Shown here: piece by piece, positions 44,230-53,419 of the stretch | Position numbering within the stretch: position 1 is the first letter of the stretch | Layout: the number at the start of each line of letters is the position of its first letter | DNA from: UBA11606 sp049437325 | GTDB taxonomy: Bacteria; Actinomycetota; Acidimicrobiia; Acidimicrobiales; Aldehydirespiratoraceae | Length of the DNA stretch: 64,000 nucleotides | Reading direction: 5' to 3' | Assembly: GCA_049437325.1 (NCBI GenBank) | Contig: JBMTIM010000007.1 | Coordinates: 1 to 64,000 of the forward strand | The notes under the pieces: model-generated | Seen by the model: only the letters and a program-made list of their open reading frames with translations | Told to the model about the DNA's origin: nothing | Databases searched by the model: none | Position numbers and translations under genes: made by a program

Positions 44230-45219
44230 ATGTCTACCCGATCCGACCCCGATGTGTCGCTGACCGCGAACGGCTTCGACGTCGATCGATCAGCCGGTCG
44301 ATTGGGTGAACTCGAGCCGGCCAACGACCTGCTCGGTGATCCTCGAGCGCTTCGGGCAACGATGCAGGAACGCGGCTACCTGTTCTTTCGCGAGCTGATC
44401 GACCCGAAGATCGTGAGCGAGGCCCGCCTCGAGGTACTCGGCAAGTACGCCGTGCTCGGCGAGATCGACGATCGCCACCCGATCGAAGACGGCATTGCGG
44501 GGGATGGGGAGGCTGTGCCCGCAGTCAACCTCCGCGCATTTTCGGAGAGCATCCGCTCTGGGTACTGGTACCGGCGGGTCACCGACGGGCCGGAGGTCCT
44601 CGGAGTTGCAGGAGATCTGCTCGACGGTGTCGTCCAGATCTTCGCCATGCGATGGCCCCGGTTCGTCCGGCCCGGAGAGGGCTGTGGCTTTCACTGTGAC
44701 GGCCCGTACATGAATCGAGGGACCGACCGCATTTTCTCCGCCTGGATCCCACTCGGCGACGTCACGCCGACGGAGGGCGCATTGATGGTGCTCGAGAACA
44801 GTCATCGCTCCGAGCGACTGCTCTCGGGGTACCTTCGGGCCGATGCTGACCGCGATGGGCTGCAGTGGCTCGACGACGATCCCGTATCGGTGCAGGAACA
44901 GTACGGGGACCGATGGCTGACCACCGATTTCGAGGCAGGCGACGTCCTGTTCTTCGGCATGCACACACTGCATGGAGCGTTCGACAACCGGTCACCGGTG
45001 GGCCGATGCAGGCTTTCCTCGGACACTCGGTACCAGCGAGCCGACGAGCCGGCCGATCCGCGCTGGAACGGCGCTGACTTCGAGGGACACGGCGGAAGCC
45101 GCGTGTTCTATCCAGGCCTGGGCCGATGGAACAACGCCGACTTCCAAGACGAATGGAAGGATGTCGACGACCGAGGGCGCATCGTCCTGCGAGAGGAGAC
45201 GGATCGTGACCGAAACTGA
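44230..45219 (+). CDS. Phytanoyl-CoA-dioxygenase-family (PhyH) 2OG oxygenase
   Basis: A 329-residue PhyH-fold oxygenase. The iron ligands are HxD in GFHCDGPYMNRG and the distal His in MHTLHGAFDNRS, followed by an Arg for 2-oxoglutarate. With Asp present it should hydroxylate, not halogenate. ATG 44230 is seven bases downstream of TACGCT; the frame is open into the divergent adenylation gene but without homology. The acyl-CoA-dehydrogenase gene starts 14 bases before its stop, so they are co-translated. It is probably a tailoring hydroxylase of the peptide or its amino-acid precursor. Confidence 0.85.
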   Translation: MSTRSDPDVSLTANGFDVDRSAGRLGELEPANDLLGDPRALRATMQERGYLFFRELIDPKIVSEARLEVLGKYAVLGEIDDRHPIEDGIAGDGEAVPAVNLRAFSESIRSGYWYRRVTDGPEVLGVAGDLLDGVVQIFAMRWPRFVRPGEGCGFHCDGPYMNRGTDRIFSAWIPLGDVTPTEGALMVLENSHRSERLLSGYLRADADRDGLQWLDDDPVSVQEQYGDRWLTTDFEAGDVLFFGMHTLHGAFDNRSPVGRCRLSSDTRYQRADEPADPRWNGADFEGHGGSRVFYPGLGRWNNADFQDEWKDVDDRGRIVLREETDRDRN

Positions 45220-46390
45220 CGCCGAACTCCTCGCCCTCGCCCGTGCGATGACCGACCTCGACCACCCGCTGAAGCGTGAGGCCGCGGACTGGGCAGCTGC
45301 CGAACTGGGTCAGGCCGACCTCGTCGATGCCGATCATCGGTCCGTATTCGCGATCGACGACTGGCGGCGCTGTGCCGATCGCGGCATCCATCGTCTGATG
45401 GTTCCCGAGGAACACGGTGGCCTCGGAGCCGATCGGGCCACGACACTGCTCACCCTCGAGGGCCTCGGCTACGGCTGCAACGACAATGGGCTCACCTTTG
45501 CGCTTGCGAGCCAGATCGTGAGCTCACAGGTGACCCTCGTGCGATTCGCCACCGACGAACAGCGCGAACGCTGGCTGCCAGGGCTTCTGGACGGATCGAT
45601 GTTCGCCGCACTGGCGATGACCGAACCCGGCTCGGGTTCGGACGCGTTCTCCCTGCAAGCCACGGCAGCGAAGCAGGCTGACGGGACGTACCTGCTGAAC
45701 GGTCACAAGGCCTATCTGACCTTCGGACCCGTTGCGGATCTGTGCATTGCCTTTGCGTCGACCCGCCCGGAGGCCGGAAGTTGGGGTGTTTCGGCGTTCC
45801 TCGTTCCCATGGATCTCCCCGGTGTCGTCCAGGGTCCGTTGCGCGAGAAGATGGGCATGCGCACCACCCCCTTCGGTGACATCGAATTTCGCGATGTGGT
45901 CCTCCCAGCCGACGCCCTGCTGAGTCGCGAGGGGGCCGGCGCAAGCATCTTCAGCGCGGTCCTCGACATCGAACGGGCCTACGTGTTCGCTCCGCAGATC
46001 GGCGCGATGGAACGGCAACTGCACGACGCCACGGCGTACGCCCTCGAGCGCGAGCAGGGTGGTCAACCCATCGCCCGCTACCAGGCGGTCTCTCACCGCC
46101 TTGTCGCCATGAAAGAGCGGCATGAGCACTGCCGGTTGCTGCTCTACCGGGCGGCGATGGCCGACGTCACAGGCCGAGGAATGTCGCTCGCTGCCTCTCT
46201 GGCCAAAATCGCAACCGCTGACGCCGGAATCGCCTCGTCGATCGATGCCGCCCTGCTCCACGGCGCGAAAGGGTACGTTTCGGAGTTCGAGATCGAACGC
46301 CAGCTCCGTGATGCCGTCGGCGGGTTGGTCTACTCAGGCACCACCGACGTGCTGCGCAACATCGTCGCTCGGCACCTCGGCGTCGTCTGA
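45206..46390 (+). CDS. Acyl-CoA-dehydrogenase-like enzyme, prolyl-carrier-dehydrogenase type
   Basis: A 394-residue flavoprotein of the acyl-CoA dehydrogenase fold. Blocks include PEEHGGLGADRATTLLTLEGLGYGCNDNGL, MTEPGSGSDAF, NGHKAYLTFGPVADLCIAFAST, DIERAYVFAPQIGAMERQL, ARYQAVSHRLVAMKERHEHCRLLLYRAA and VYSGTTDVLRNIVARHLG. From memory, several of these resemble the PltE/RedW enzymes that oxidise carrier-bound proline to pyrrole-2-carboxylate. GTG 45206 follows GAGAGGAGAC and overlaps the PhyH gene. It should act on the carrier protein at 42315. Ordinary fatty-acid oxidation is less likely in this context. Its last 57 bases overlap the convergent HupE-like gene. Confidence 0.85.
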   Translation: MTETDAELLALARAMTDLDHPLKREAADWAAAELGQADLVDADHRSVFAIDDWRRCADRGIHRLMVPEEHGGLGADRATTLLTLEGLGYGCNDNGLTFALASQIVSSQVTLVRFATDEQRERWLPGLLDGSMFAALAMTEPGSGSDAFSLQATAAKQADGTYLLNGHKAYLTFGPVADLCIAFASTRPEAGSWGVSAFLVPMDLPGVVQGPLREKMGMRTTPFGDIEFRDVVLPADALLSREGAGASIFSAVLDIERAYVFAPQIGAMERQLHDATAYALEREQGGQPIARYQAVSHRLVAMKERHEHCRLLLYRAAMADVTGRGMSLAASLAKIATADAGIASSIDAALLHGAKGYVSEFEIERQLRDAVGGLVYSGTTDVLRNIVARHLGVV

Positions 46391-47713
46391 TCCTGCGGGT
46401 ACCCCCACCGGCAGCAACCCGTCGCGTTCGACAGCGATCTGCCGAACTGCGGCAGCGATACCCGTGAAGACCATCGCCACCCAGAACGAGCGAGGCCAGT
46501 AGACGACCTTGAGGATGATGTCGTTGATGCCTGCATCAACCTCGAACACTCGCTCCACCACCCAGACGCCACTCAACGCAGCGAGTCCCAGCGAACTGAT
46601 CACCAGAATCGGTCGATACAGCCGGGTCTGGCGGAGCATGAAGAGACCCGGGAACGCAATGGCGATGATGACGAGTTGTCCGATCTCGATACCCACGTTT
46701 CGCCCGAGCAGGGAGACCAACTGCGTGCCTCGGCCGATGTCGAGTTCCTGTACGAGCCCGGCGAAGCCCATACCGTGAAAGAGCCCGAACCCGAAGGCGA
46801 GCGCCCATTCACGATGCCCGAGCACCGGGCGAAGGTTGTGGAGTGCTGCTGCACCGATCGACAGCGCGATCAGCGTCTCCACCAACTGGGAGGGCGGCAG
46901 CGGGATGAGGTCGAGCCCGGCGAGCGTGAACGTGATCGAGTGGGCGATCGTGAACATCGTGGCCACCAGCACAAGTCGCCCGAGTGAGTAGGTGAAGCTC
47001 GGTGACGGGCTCCAGATCGAGCCCGTGAGGAGCAGCACCGAGGTCAGCAGCAGCACGAGGATGAAGAAGATGTGGTCCGGACCGGTCTTGATGTGGTCGA
47101 TACCGAGGTCGATGCTGTACCGGAAGTTGCGCCACTGGTTGGTCTCACCGAAGTCGATTTCGCCACCCGGTCGTTCTGCGGTGACGATCAGGAGTTCGTT
47201 GGCCTCCTCTTCGACGATCCCTCTCTTCCAGTCGTTGGACACCAGCACGATGTTGTTGCGGCCCGGAATCTCGTCGAGAAACGGCGCGAAGACGGTCTCC
47301 ACCACCTGTGGGACTGCGTCGAGCGGCATGGCGACGGTGAACGGCAGGATCACATAGCCGTTGCCGTTCACCCCAACCCCCTCCTCGTCGAGGAGTTCGA
47401 ACCCGTCGAAGGTCAGCTCCCACACCTCGCCGTCGGCCCCGATCGCGCTCTTGTCCGTTGCGTACCGCTGGAGACGGTCGAGATTGGCCTCGACCTCGGC
47501 ACTGATGTCGGCGACCGAACCCGACAGACGCAGGCCGAACACCGTACGAATATCGGGGTAGGGCATCTCGACGCGGCCACTCAGGGAGGAGTCACCGACA
47601 TCCATGTAGAGATACGACTCGTCGTTGCGGTGCGCACCTGCCGGAGAGGCGGACGACACCACAATGGTGACGGCAGCCGCCGCCCCGATGAGGACCCGCA
47701 CAAACCGCAACAC
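46334..47713 (-). CDS. HupE/UreJ-like membrane protein with exported N-terminal domain
   Basis: 459 residues. A signal-type N-terminus (MLRFVRVLIGAAAAVTIVVSSASPAGAHR) leads to an extracytoplasmic beta-rich domain of about 180 residues, then seven or so membrane helices with His-rich motifs GIDHIKTGPDHIFF, FTIAHSITF, HNLRPVLGHREW and FGLFHGMGFAG. This matches the HupE/UreJ_2 family, whose smaller relatives carry nickel or cobalt; the larger ones are unassigned. GGGAGGCGTGA precedes GTG 47713. It overlaps the dehydrogenase gene end, so it is probably outside the peptide cluster. No nickel enzyme is nearby. Confidence 0.82.
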   Translation of the reverse strand: MLRFVRVLIGAAAAVTIVVSSASPAGAHRNDESYLYMDVGDSSLSGRVEMPYPDIRTVFGLRLSGSVADISAEVEANLDRLQRYATDKSAIGADGEVWELTFDGFELLDEEGVGVNGNGYVILPFTVAMPLDAVPQVVETVFAPFLDEIPGRNNIVLVSNDWKRGIVEEEANELLIVTAERPGGEIDFGETNQWRNFRYSIDLGIDHIKTGPDHIFFILVLLLTSVLLLTGSIWSPSPSFTYSLGRLVLVATMFTIAHSITFTLAGLDLIPLPPSQLVETLIALSIGAAALHNLRPVLGHREWALAFGFGLFHGMGFAGLVQELDIGRGTQLVSLLGRNVGIEIGQLVIIAIAFPGLFMLRQTRLYRPILVISSLGLAALSGVWVVERVFEVDAGINDIILKVVYWPRSFWVAMVFTGIAAAVRQIAVERDGLLPVGVPAGSDDAEVPSDDVAQHVGGA

Positions 47714-47862
47714 TCACGCCTCCCTGGCTTCGATCTCGCTGGAGACTAGCGAACGGGTGGCTCGATGCAGGACTCGCGACCCGGTTGAACAGCAACCCGA
47801 GCCGTGCCCCAACCCTGCGCCAACGGTGCCTTCCGAACGATGTGGTTCTGCAGCGGCCGCAG

Positions 47863-48897
47863 CTATGCCTTGGTTCGCGTCGCCGACCAGTGCGACAGCG
47901 CACCAGTTGGTTGGAATCGCTCAGGGCGGTCCTCTGCGGCGAGCGTGTCGGTGGCGAGCCACAAGCGTTTGAGCCAACGCACCTGACCGTGCTCGGGATC
48001 ATCCTCGTACTCCCGACGGCCGTGCAAGACGTGATAGTTGTTCACGAACTGCATGTCACCCGGCTGGAACCGCATCTCGACCCAGTGCTCGGGATCGTCC
48101 ACGAGCGCCGAGTACGCCTTCATCGCAGCCAACTGCATTTCGGTGAGGCGGGGTGTCGTGTCGTGCCGCTGGGAGGCCAGGACGAACTGCGGGATGTAGC
48201 GGATGAACAGACGATCACCATGCCGGGTGAACGCAGGAACGTGATAGTAGGGCCTCCCTCCGTCCGGCTGCTCACCCCGATAGTCGTAGGGCAGTCCCTC
48301 GTAGAGCACAGCGGCCAGTTCGGGATCCGACTCGGCCAACAGGTTGTGGCAGAGCAGGGCATTGGAGATGAGGCTCTCGCCACCGGCGATGCCGGGATCG
48401 AGACACAGCAGACCGACCAGATCGGAACCGTCGGAGTGGAATCCGAGCGCCGAACCACCCATCTCGTACCCGCGGATGTTCGGGTCGTCGGGGGACTTGC
48501 CGGCATCTTTGACGTCACCGAGCAGGTGACCGCGGGCGTTCTGGGCCCACGGGATACCGAGGTGCATGCCGATTCCCCAGTAGATCCACGACGCATCGTC
48601 GAAGCCGAGACGATCGACCGGGAGCCCGCAGATGCGATGGAAGCCCCGTCCGTTGATCAGTTCGTCGGCCATCTCGTCGAGCACCGACGCAAACGTCGGA
48701 AGCGGAAAGTGCTCCGCTCCCACGTCGAGCACTTCGTCGGTTGCCGCGCGTGCGAACGCCAAGGCCGCCTCGAGTTCGGCGATCTCGGTGTCGGTCAGGT
48801 GATGCGTCCACATCGAAGCATCGGCGACATCGGCGGCACGCCATTCGGCATGACGCTCGAGCGGTTCCACACGGTCGGGGGTCATGGTGGCGATCAT
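47863..48897 (-). CDS. TauD/TfdA-family 2OG dioxygenase
   Basis: A 344-residue oxygenase. The iron site is HxD in GFHSDGSDLVGLLCL, with the distal His in NNYHVLHGRREYED and an Arg further on (VRWLKRLWL). The region PYYHVPAFTRHGDRLFIRYIPQFV is typical of the TauD/gamma-butyrobetaine hydroxylase-like subgroup found in many actinobacteria. The start codon overlaps the stop of the D-aminoacylase-like gene by four bases (48894-48897), so the two work in one pathway, perhaps oxidising the released amino acid. Substrate unknown. Confidence 0.85.
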   Translation of the reverse strand: MIATMTPDRVEPLERHAEWRAADVADASMWTHHLTDTEIAELEAALAFARAATDEVLDVGAEHFPLPTFASVLDEMADELINGRGFHRICGLPVDRLGFDDASWIYWGIGMHLGIPWAQNARGHLLGDVKDAGKSPDDPNIRGYEMGGSALGFHSDGSDLVGLLCLDPGIAGGESLISNALLCHNLLAESDPELAAVLYEGLPYDYRGEQPDGGRPYYHVPAFTRHGDRLFIRYIPQFVLASQRHDTTPRLTEMQLAAMKAYSALVDDPEHWVEMRFQPGDMQFVNNYHVLHGRREYEDDPEHGQVRWLKRLWLATDTLAAEDRPERFQPTGALSHWSATRTKA

Positions 48898-50630
48898 GAG
48901 GACACTCCAGTACTCGCCGGGGCGGGTTGCGGTCCGCGTACGAGGCGGCCCGGTAATTCGCCGGTCGCCTCGCCGTCGCGATACGTCTCGACACCGGCGA
49001 CGAAGGTGTGGCGGTACCCATCAGCTCGCTGCACGATGCGACGACCGCCAGCCGGCAGGTCGTAGAGCAATTCGGGCTGGCGGACGCGAAGGCGATCGAA
49101 GTCGATCACGTTGAGGTCGGCTCGGTATCCCGGCGCGATCACTCCACGATCCTCGAGGCCCACGACCGACGCTGTGTCGGCACACTGCCGCTTGATGAGG
49201 AACTCGAGTTCGATCTTCTCTCCGTTGCGATCACGGCCCCAGTGTTGCAGCAGGGTCGTGGGGAAGGAGCCGTCGCAGATCGTGCCGACATGGGCGCCAC
49301 CGTCGGACAACGCCGGGACGGTGTACGGATGTGTCAGTAGCTCGCGGGTGCCGTCGAGATTGCCCTTGCCGAAGTTCGAGAACGGCACCCACAGCATGGC
49401 GGTCCCGTCGTTTTCCAGCATTGCGTCGAGCGCCACCTCCGCCGCCGCTCGGTCGGTGCGCTGCGCGATTGCCAGAATCGAGTCACTCGGATCGGGCTCG
49501 TAGTTCGGATCCTCTCCCAAGGCGAACATGATCTCGTACTTCTCGATCAGGCGACCGCCGACGGCCTGCATCTCCTTGCCCCCAGCCGCGGCGAGCAACC
49601 GGGCTCGAACGTCGCGGTCGCGCAGCATCTCGTTTCGTTCGGATCGCGGAAGATCGGCAATCTCTCGATACACCGGATTGACAAGGAAGGGGTTGAGCGT
49701 GCACTCGAAGCCCAACAACACACCGATCGGGCGCACGGCGGTCTGACCGGTGACACAGAGGTCGTCCTCGCGGGCGTGCTCGATGTGTTCGAGAATGCGC
49801 CGGTGGTAGTCGTAACCACGCGGCGACTCGACCAGCGTGAAGCTCACGGGACGTCCGGACGACTCGGTCATCGCCCGGACGAGGGCAAATTCGGCATCGA
49901 TGTCGGCGAAGTCGCTCACGAGTTGCAACACGCCCCGACCGGTGGCCCCGATCGCCTCGGCGATCCCGACGAGTTCGTCGCGGGCTGCGGTCAGCGTGGG
50001 AGTCGGCTCACCGAGGGACGTCTTGTGATTCTGGGTGCGACTGGTGGTGAACCCGAGGAATCCGGCGTCGACACCCTCGGCTGCGAGTCGTCCCATCTCG
50101 GCGATGTCGTCTGGTGTTGCGTCCTCACCCTTTGCACCGCGCTCCCCCATCACGTGCAACCGCAGCGCCGCATGTGGGACCTGTGCCGCAATGTCCATGT
50201 CCTTCGGCCCATCGAGCGCGTCGAGATAGTCCCCGAGCGTGTTCCACTCCCAGGTCAGTCCCTCGTGCAGCGCCGTTCCAGGAATGTCCTCGACCCCCTC
50301 CATCAACTGCACGAGACGTTCGTGGTCGGCGTCATGGACCGGCGCGAACCCCACCCCACAGTTGCCGAAAACCACGGTTGTGACACCGTGCCACGAGGAC
50401 GGCTGCATCGTTGCCTCCCACGTTGCTTGGCCGTCGTAGTGCGTATGGATGTCGACGAATCCAGGTGCAACGAGCATGCCTGTCGCATCGATCTCGCGCC
50501 TGCCGGACCCTTCGATCACACCAACCGCCGTGACGAAACCCCCATCGATCGCCACGTCGGTGACCCGCCGTGGCGAGCCGGTACCGTCGATGAGCGTGCC
50601 ACCTCGTATGACCAGATCGTGCGATGCCAT
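48894..50630 (-). CDS. N-acyl-D-amino-acid deacylase family amidohydrolase
   Basis: A 578-residue amidohydrolase. The start MASHDLVIRGGTLIDGTGSPRRVTDVAIDGG and the metal motif GFVDIHTHYDGQATWE identify the D-aminoacylase group, and the C-terminal part has LSDGGAHVGTICD and GVIAPGYRADLNVIDFDRLRV. Family members cleave N-acyl groups from D-amino acids, but many in actinobacteria are uncharacterised. GGAGGT directly abuts ATG 50630, an unusually short spacing; the start may instead be read from a leaderless or longer message. It is coupled to the downstream TauD-like gene. Confidence 0.87.
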   Translation of the reverse strand: MASHDLVIRGGTLIDGTGSPRRVTDVAIDGGFVTAVGVIEGSGRREIDATGMLVAPGFVDIHTHYDGQATWEATMQPSSWHGVTTVVFGNCGVGFAPVHDADHERLVQLMEGVEDIPGTALHEGLTWEWNTLGDYLDALDGPKDMDIAAQVPHAALRLHVMGERGAKGEDATPDDIAEMGRLAAEGVDAGFLGFTTSRTQNHKTSLGEPTPTLTAARDELVGIAEAIGATGRGVLQLVSDFADIDAEFALVRAMTESSGRPVSFTLVESPRGYDYHRRILEHIEHAREDDLCVTGQTAVRPIGVLLGFECTLNPFLVNPVYREIADLPRSERNEMLRDRDVRARLLAAAGGKEMQAVGGRLIEKYEIMFALGEDPNYEPDPSDSILAIAQRTDRAAAEVALDAMLENDGTAMLWVPFSNFGKGNLDGTRELLTHPYTVPALSDGGAHVGTICDGSFPTTLLQHWGRDRNGEKIELEFLIKRQCADTASVVGLEDRGVIAPGYRADLNVIDFDRLRVRQPELLYDLPAGGRRIVQRADGYRHTFVAGVETYRDGEATGELPGRLVRGPQPAPASTGVSS

Positions 50631-50680
50631 ACCTCCATGATGCCGCTTGCTAGGTCTCGGCGTCACGTTCGTGGCAACCT

Positions 50681-51454
50681 GTGTCCGTGTCACGCCCTTC
50701 ACCGTTTCACGCCGCCGCCGAGATCCGTGCAATCGGTGAGTTCGGTTCGTTTGCGCTTGGGGCGCCAATGCTCCGCCGATTCCTCCCGACGGGCAATCGC
50801 CCCGTCTTCGTCATGCCGGGCTTTCTCGCCGACGACGCCAGCACCGCCCCACTTCGCAGAACGCTCGACTCCCTCGGACACGTCACCTACGGCTGGGACC
50901 TCGGTCGCAATCTTGGCCCTACTCCTGACATCCTCGACGGGATCGTGGAACGCCTCGACGACCTCCATCACGCACACGGTGAGATCGACATCATCGGATG
51001 GAGCCTTGGCGGCATCTTTGGCCGCGAACTCGCTCGGGTGGCCCCACACACGATCCGTCAGGTCATCACGCTGGGCAGCCCGTTCCAGATCGCGACGCCC
51101 ACGGACAGCAACGCGTCGGCGGCGTACCGATCGCTCAGCCATCTTCACGCACCCGGACTCGAGATGCGGGTACCGGCGTACGTCCGCGAACCCCTCGCGG
51201 TTCCTGCGACATCGATCTACACCCGCAGCGACGGTGTGGTCCAGTGGCACCACTGCCTCAACCACGACGAGGAGCACACCGAGAACGTCGAGGTGTACGG
51301 CAGCCATTGTGGACTGGGATTCAACCTCGCTGCCCTGATCGTGGTGGCCGACCGTCTGGCCCAGCCAGCGGACAGCTGGAGGCCATTCCGGGTCCGACGA
51401 GCGCTCCGGGGCCTCTTCCCCACCGCACCGACCTACCGAGTGCCGGCGGCCTGA
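50681..51454 (+). CDS. Alpha/beta-hydrolase (lipase/PGAP1-like)
   Basis: A 257-residue alpha/beta-hydrolase with the nucleophile elbow IIGWSLGGIFG and preceding strand VFVMPGFLADDAST; the oxyanion region is within MPGFLADD. A catalytic Asp is likely in TSIYTRSDGVVQWHH and the His in VEVYGSHCGLGFN. This is the pattern of esterase/lipase proteins that act on lipid or acyl substrates. GTG 50681 or GTG 50687 may be the start. It is divergent from the D-aminoacylase gene across 50 bases. Natural substrate unknown. Confidence 0.8.
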   Translation: MSVSRPSPFHAAAEIRAIGEFGSFALGAPMLRRFLPTGNRPVFVMPGFLADDASTAPLRRTLDSLGHVTYGWDLGRNLGPTPDILDGIVERLDDLHHAHGEIDIIGWSLGGIFGRELARVAPHTIRQVITLGSPFQIATPTDSNASAAYRSLSHLHAPGLEMRVPAYVREPLAVPATSIYTRSDGVVQWHHCLNHDEEHTENVEVYGSHCGLGFNLAALIVVADRLAQPADSWRPFRVRRALRGLFPTAPTYRVPAA

Positions 51455-51477
51455 GCGCAGCGGCCCGATTCGACAGA

Positions 51478-53397
51478 TCAGGCCGACAGCTCCGGGCGAT
51501 CCCTGAAGAACTCCAGGGCTTCCGGGTTCGCCAGCGCCTCGACGTTCTTGAGTTCACGCCCGGCCACGAGGTCACGGACCGCGAGTTCGGTAATCTTCCC
51601 GCTGCGCGTGCGGGGAATGTCGTCGACCGCAGCAATCACCGCCGGTACGTGTCGCGGGGTGACCTCAGCACGGATCCGTTCCTGGATACGCCTTCGGAGA
51701 GCATCGTCGAGTTCGTGGCCTTCCGCCATCTTGACGAACAGCACGATGCGCGTGTCGTTCTCCCATGGTTGACCGATCACCACGCTCTCCTCGATCTCGG
51801 GCATGGTGTCGACCCGTCGATAGATCTCCGCAGTGCCGATGCGCACACCACCGGGATTGAGCGTGGCATCAGAACGGCCGCTGATGACAAAGCCGCCACG
51901 CGCAGTACGTGAGATGAAGTCGCCGTGGTGCCACATCCCCTCGAACCGGTCGAAGTAGGCGGCGTCGTAGCGCTCGTTGTCCGGATCGTTCCAGAAGCAG
52001 ATCGGTGTCGACGGGAACGGTGCGCGACACACGAGTTCGCCTTCGACCCCAGCCGCCGCCGATATGCCATCCTCATCGACCACATCGACAGCCATCGCCA
52101 GGGCCGGCACCTGGATCTCTCCCGCGTACACCGGTGCCACCGGGTTTCCGATCACCAGACATCCGCAGAGATCCGTCCCACCCGACATCGACACCAGATG
52201 AACGTCGGTCTTGATGGCGTCGTACACGAAAGCAAAGCCTTCCGGGTTCAGCGTCGAACCGGTGGAGGTGAGCGTTCGGACAGTCGACAGGTCGTGGGTG
52301 TCGAGCGGCCGGATCGCTGCATGAGCACATGCATCGAGAAACTTCGCCGACGTCCCCAACAGGGTGACGCCAACCTCATCGGCAAGATCGAACAGCCGGT
52401 TGTGGTCGGGCCACGTCGGCGACCCGTCGTACAGGACCACTGTTGCATCAGCTGCGAGGACCGACGCGAGCCAGTTCCACATCATCCAGCCAGCAGTCGT
52501 GAAGTAGAACACGCGGTCACCGGAACGAATATCGCAGTGCAACACCTGTTCAGTGAGGTGCTTGAGCAACACGCCACCGGCTCGGTGGACGATGCACTTG
52601 GGCTTCCCCGTCGTACCGGACGAGAACAGCACGTACCACGGATGGTCGAACGGCAGCGGTTCGAACGTGATCGTCGTCGCTTCGACATGGTCGAGCCAGC
52701 CCGATTCGATCACGACCACCGACGTGACCGTGGGCAACAACGACCGAATCTCGTCGAGTCGGGCAAGACAGTCGTGCCGCTTGCCGTTGTACGCATAGTC
52801 CGGCACGGCAAACAACACCGTCGGTTCGATCTGACCGAACCGATCGACCACTCCATCGACGCCGAAGTCGGGAGACGTCGACGCAAACGTTGCACCAAGC
52901 CCCGCCGCTGCAAGCATCACGGCACAGGTCTCCGGCCGGTTCGGTAGCCATGCGGCAACCCGGTCGCCAACTCCCACGCCGGCCTGGCGGAGCAGGACCT
53001 GAATGCGAGCCACCATGTCGTGCAGTTCGGCCCGTGTGACATCGACCGCTTCGCCGTCCTCACCCCGGAAGATGATCGCCAGATCGTCGGTCGGTTCGCC
53101 GAGCAGATTCTCGGCCACATTGAGGGTTGCGTTCGGGAGAAAGCGGACATCCCGAAATCGATCGGCGTCTTCGACAAGGCGTTCTCCGCGGTCACCGACG
53201 ACCCCACAGAACTCCCACGCCTTGGCCCAGAACGTGTCGGGCGACGCCACGCTCCACTCGTGAAAGCGGTCGTAGGCAGCCACGGGATCAGAGGGAAGTT
53301 CGAATCCGACGTCGGCTGACACCGTCGTCATGAAGCGGTACAGATTGGTCGAGTGAATCCGCTCGAGATCAGGTGACCAGAGGGGCACATCGGGCAT
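51478..53397 (-). CDS. Acetoacetyl-CoA synthetase (acetoacetate-CoA ligase)
   Basis: A 639-residue adenylate-forming enzyme. The N-terminal ACAS_N-type region (DRFHEWSVASPDTFWAKAWEFCGVVGDRG) and the long central domain with LFSSGTTGKPKCIVHRAGGVLLKHL, FYFTTAGWMMWNWLASVL and MSGGTDLCGCLV are characteristic of acetoacetate-CoA ligase rather than acetyl-CoA synthetase. The A8/hinge is SGRSDATLNPGGVRIGTAEIYRR and the A10 Lys is in RTRSGKITELAVRD. It activates acetoacetate for polymer or lipid metabolism. No phasin or PHB genes adjoin it. Confidence 0.9.
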   Translation of the reverse strand: MPDVPLWSPDLERIHSTNLYRFMTTVSADVGFELPSDPVAAYDRFHEWSVASPDTFWAKAWEFCGVVGDRGERLVEDADRFRDVRFLPNATLNVAENLLGEPTDDLAIIFRGEDGEAVDVTRAELHDMVARIQVLLRQAGVGVGDRVAAWLPNRPETCAVMLAAAGLGATFASTSPDFGVDGVVDRFGQIEPTVLFAVPDYAYNGKRHDCLARLDEIRSLLPTVTSVVVIESGWLDHVEATTITFEPLPFDHPWYVLFSSGTTGKPKCIVHRAGGVLLKHLTEQVLHCDIRSGDRVFYFTTAGWMMWNWLASVLAADATVVLYDGSPTWPDHNRLFDLADEVGVTLLGTSAKFLDACAHAAIRPLDTHDLSTVRTLTSTGSTLNPEGFAFVYDAIKTDVHLVSMSGGTDLCGCLVIGNPVAPVYAGEIQVPALAMAVDVVDEDGISAAAGVEGELVCRAPFPSTPICFWNDPDNERYDAAYFDRFEGMWHHGDFISRTARGGFVISGRSDATLNPGGVRIGTAEIYRRVDTMPEIEESVVIGQPWENDTRIVLFVKMAEGHELDDALRRRIQERIRAEVTPRHVPAVIAAVDDIPRTRSGKITELAVRDLVAGRELKNVEALANPEALEFFRDRPELSA

Positions 53398-53407
53398 GCG
53401 CCCACAC

Positions 53408-53413
53408 TACGGT
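53408..53413 (+). promoter_or_regulatory. -10 box TACGGT, leaderless start
   Basis: TACGGT, six bases before GTG 53420. It supports this start over ATG 53396, which would overlap the divergent start codon. Confidence 0.5.
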
Positions 53414-53419
53414 CTCGGC

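Noticed and set aside
53396..53419. ATG 53396 as the start of the acyltransferase
   Set aside because: It would overlap the divergent acetoacetyl-CoA synthetase start codon, whereas GTG 53420 has a -10 box six bases upstream.
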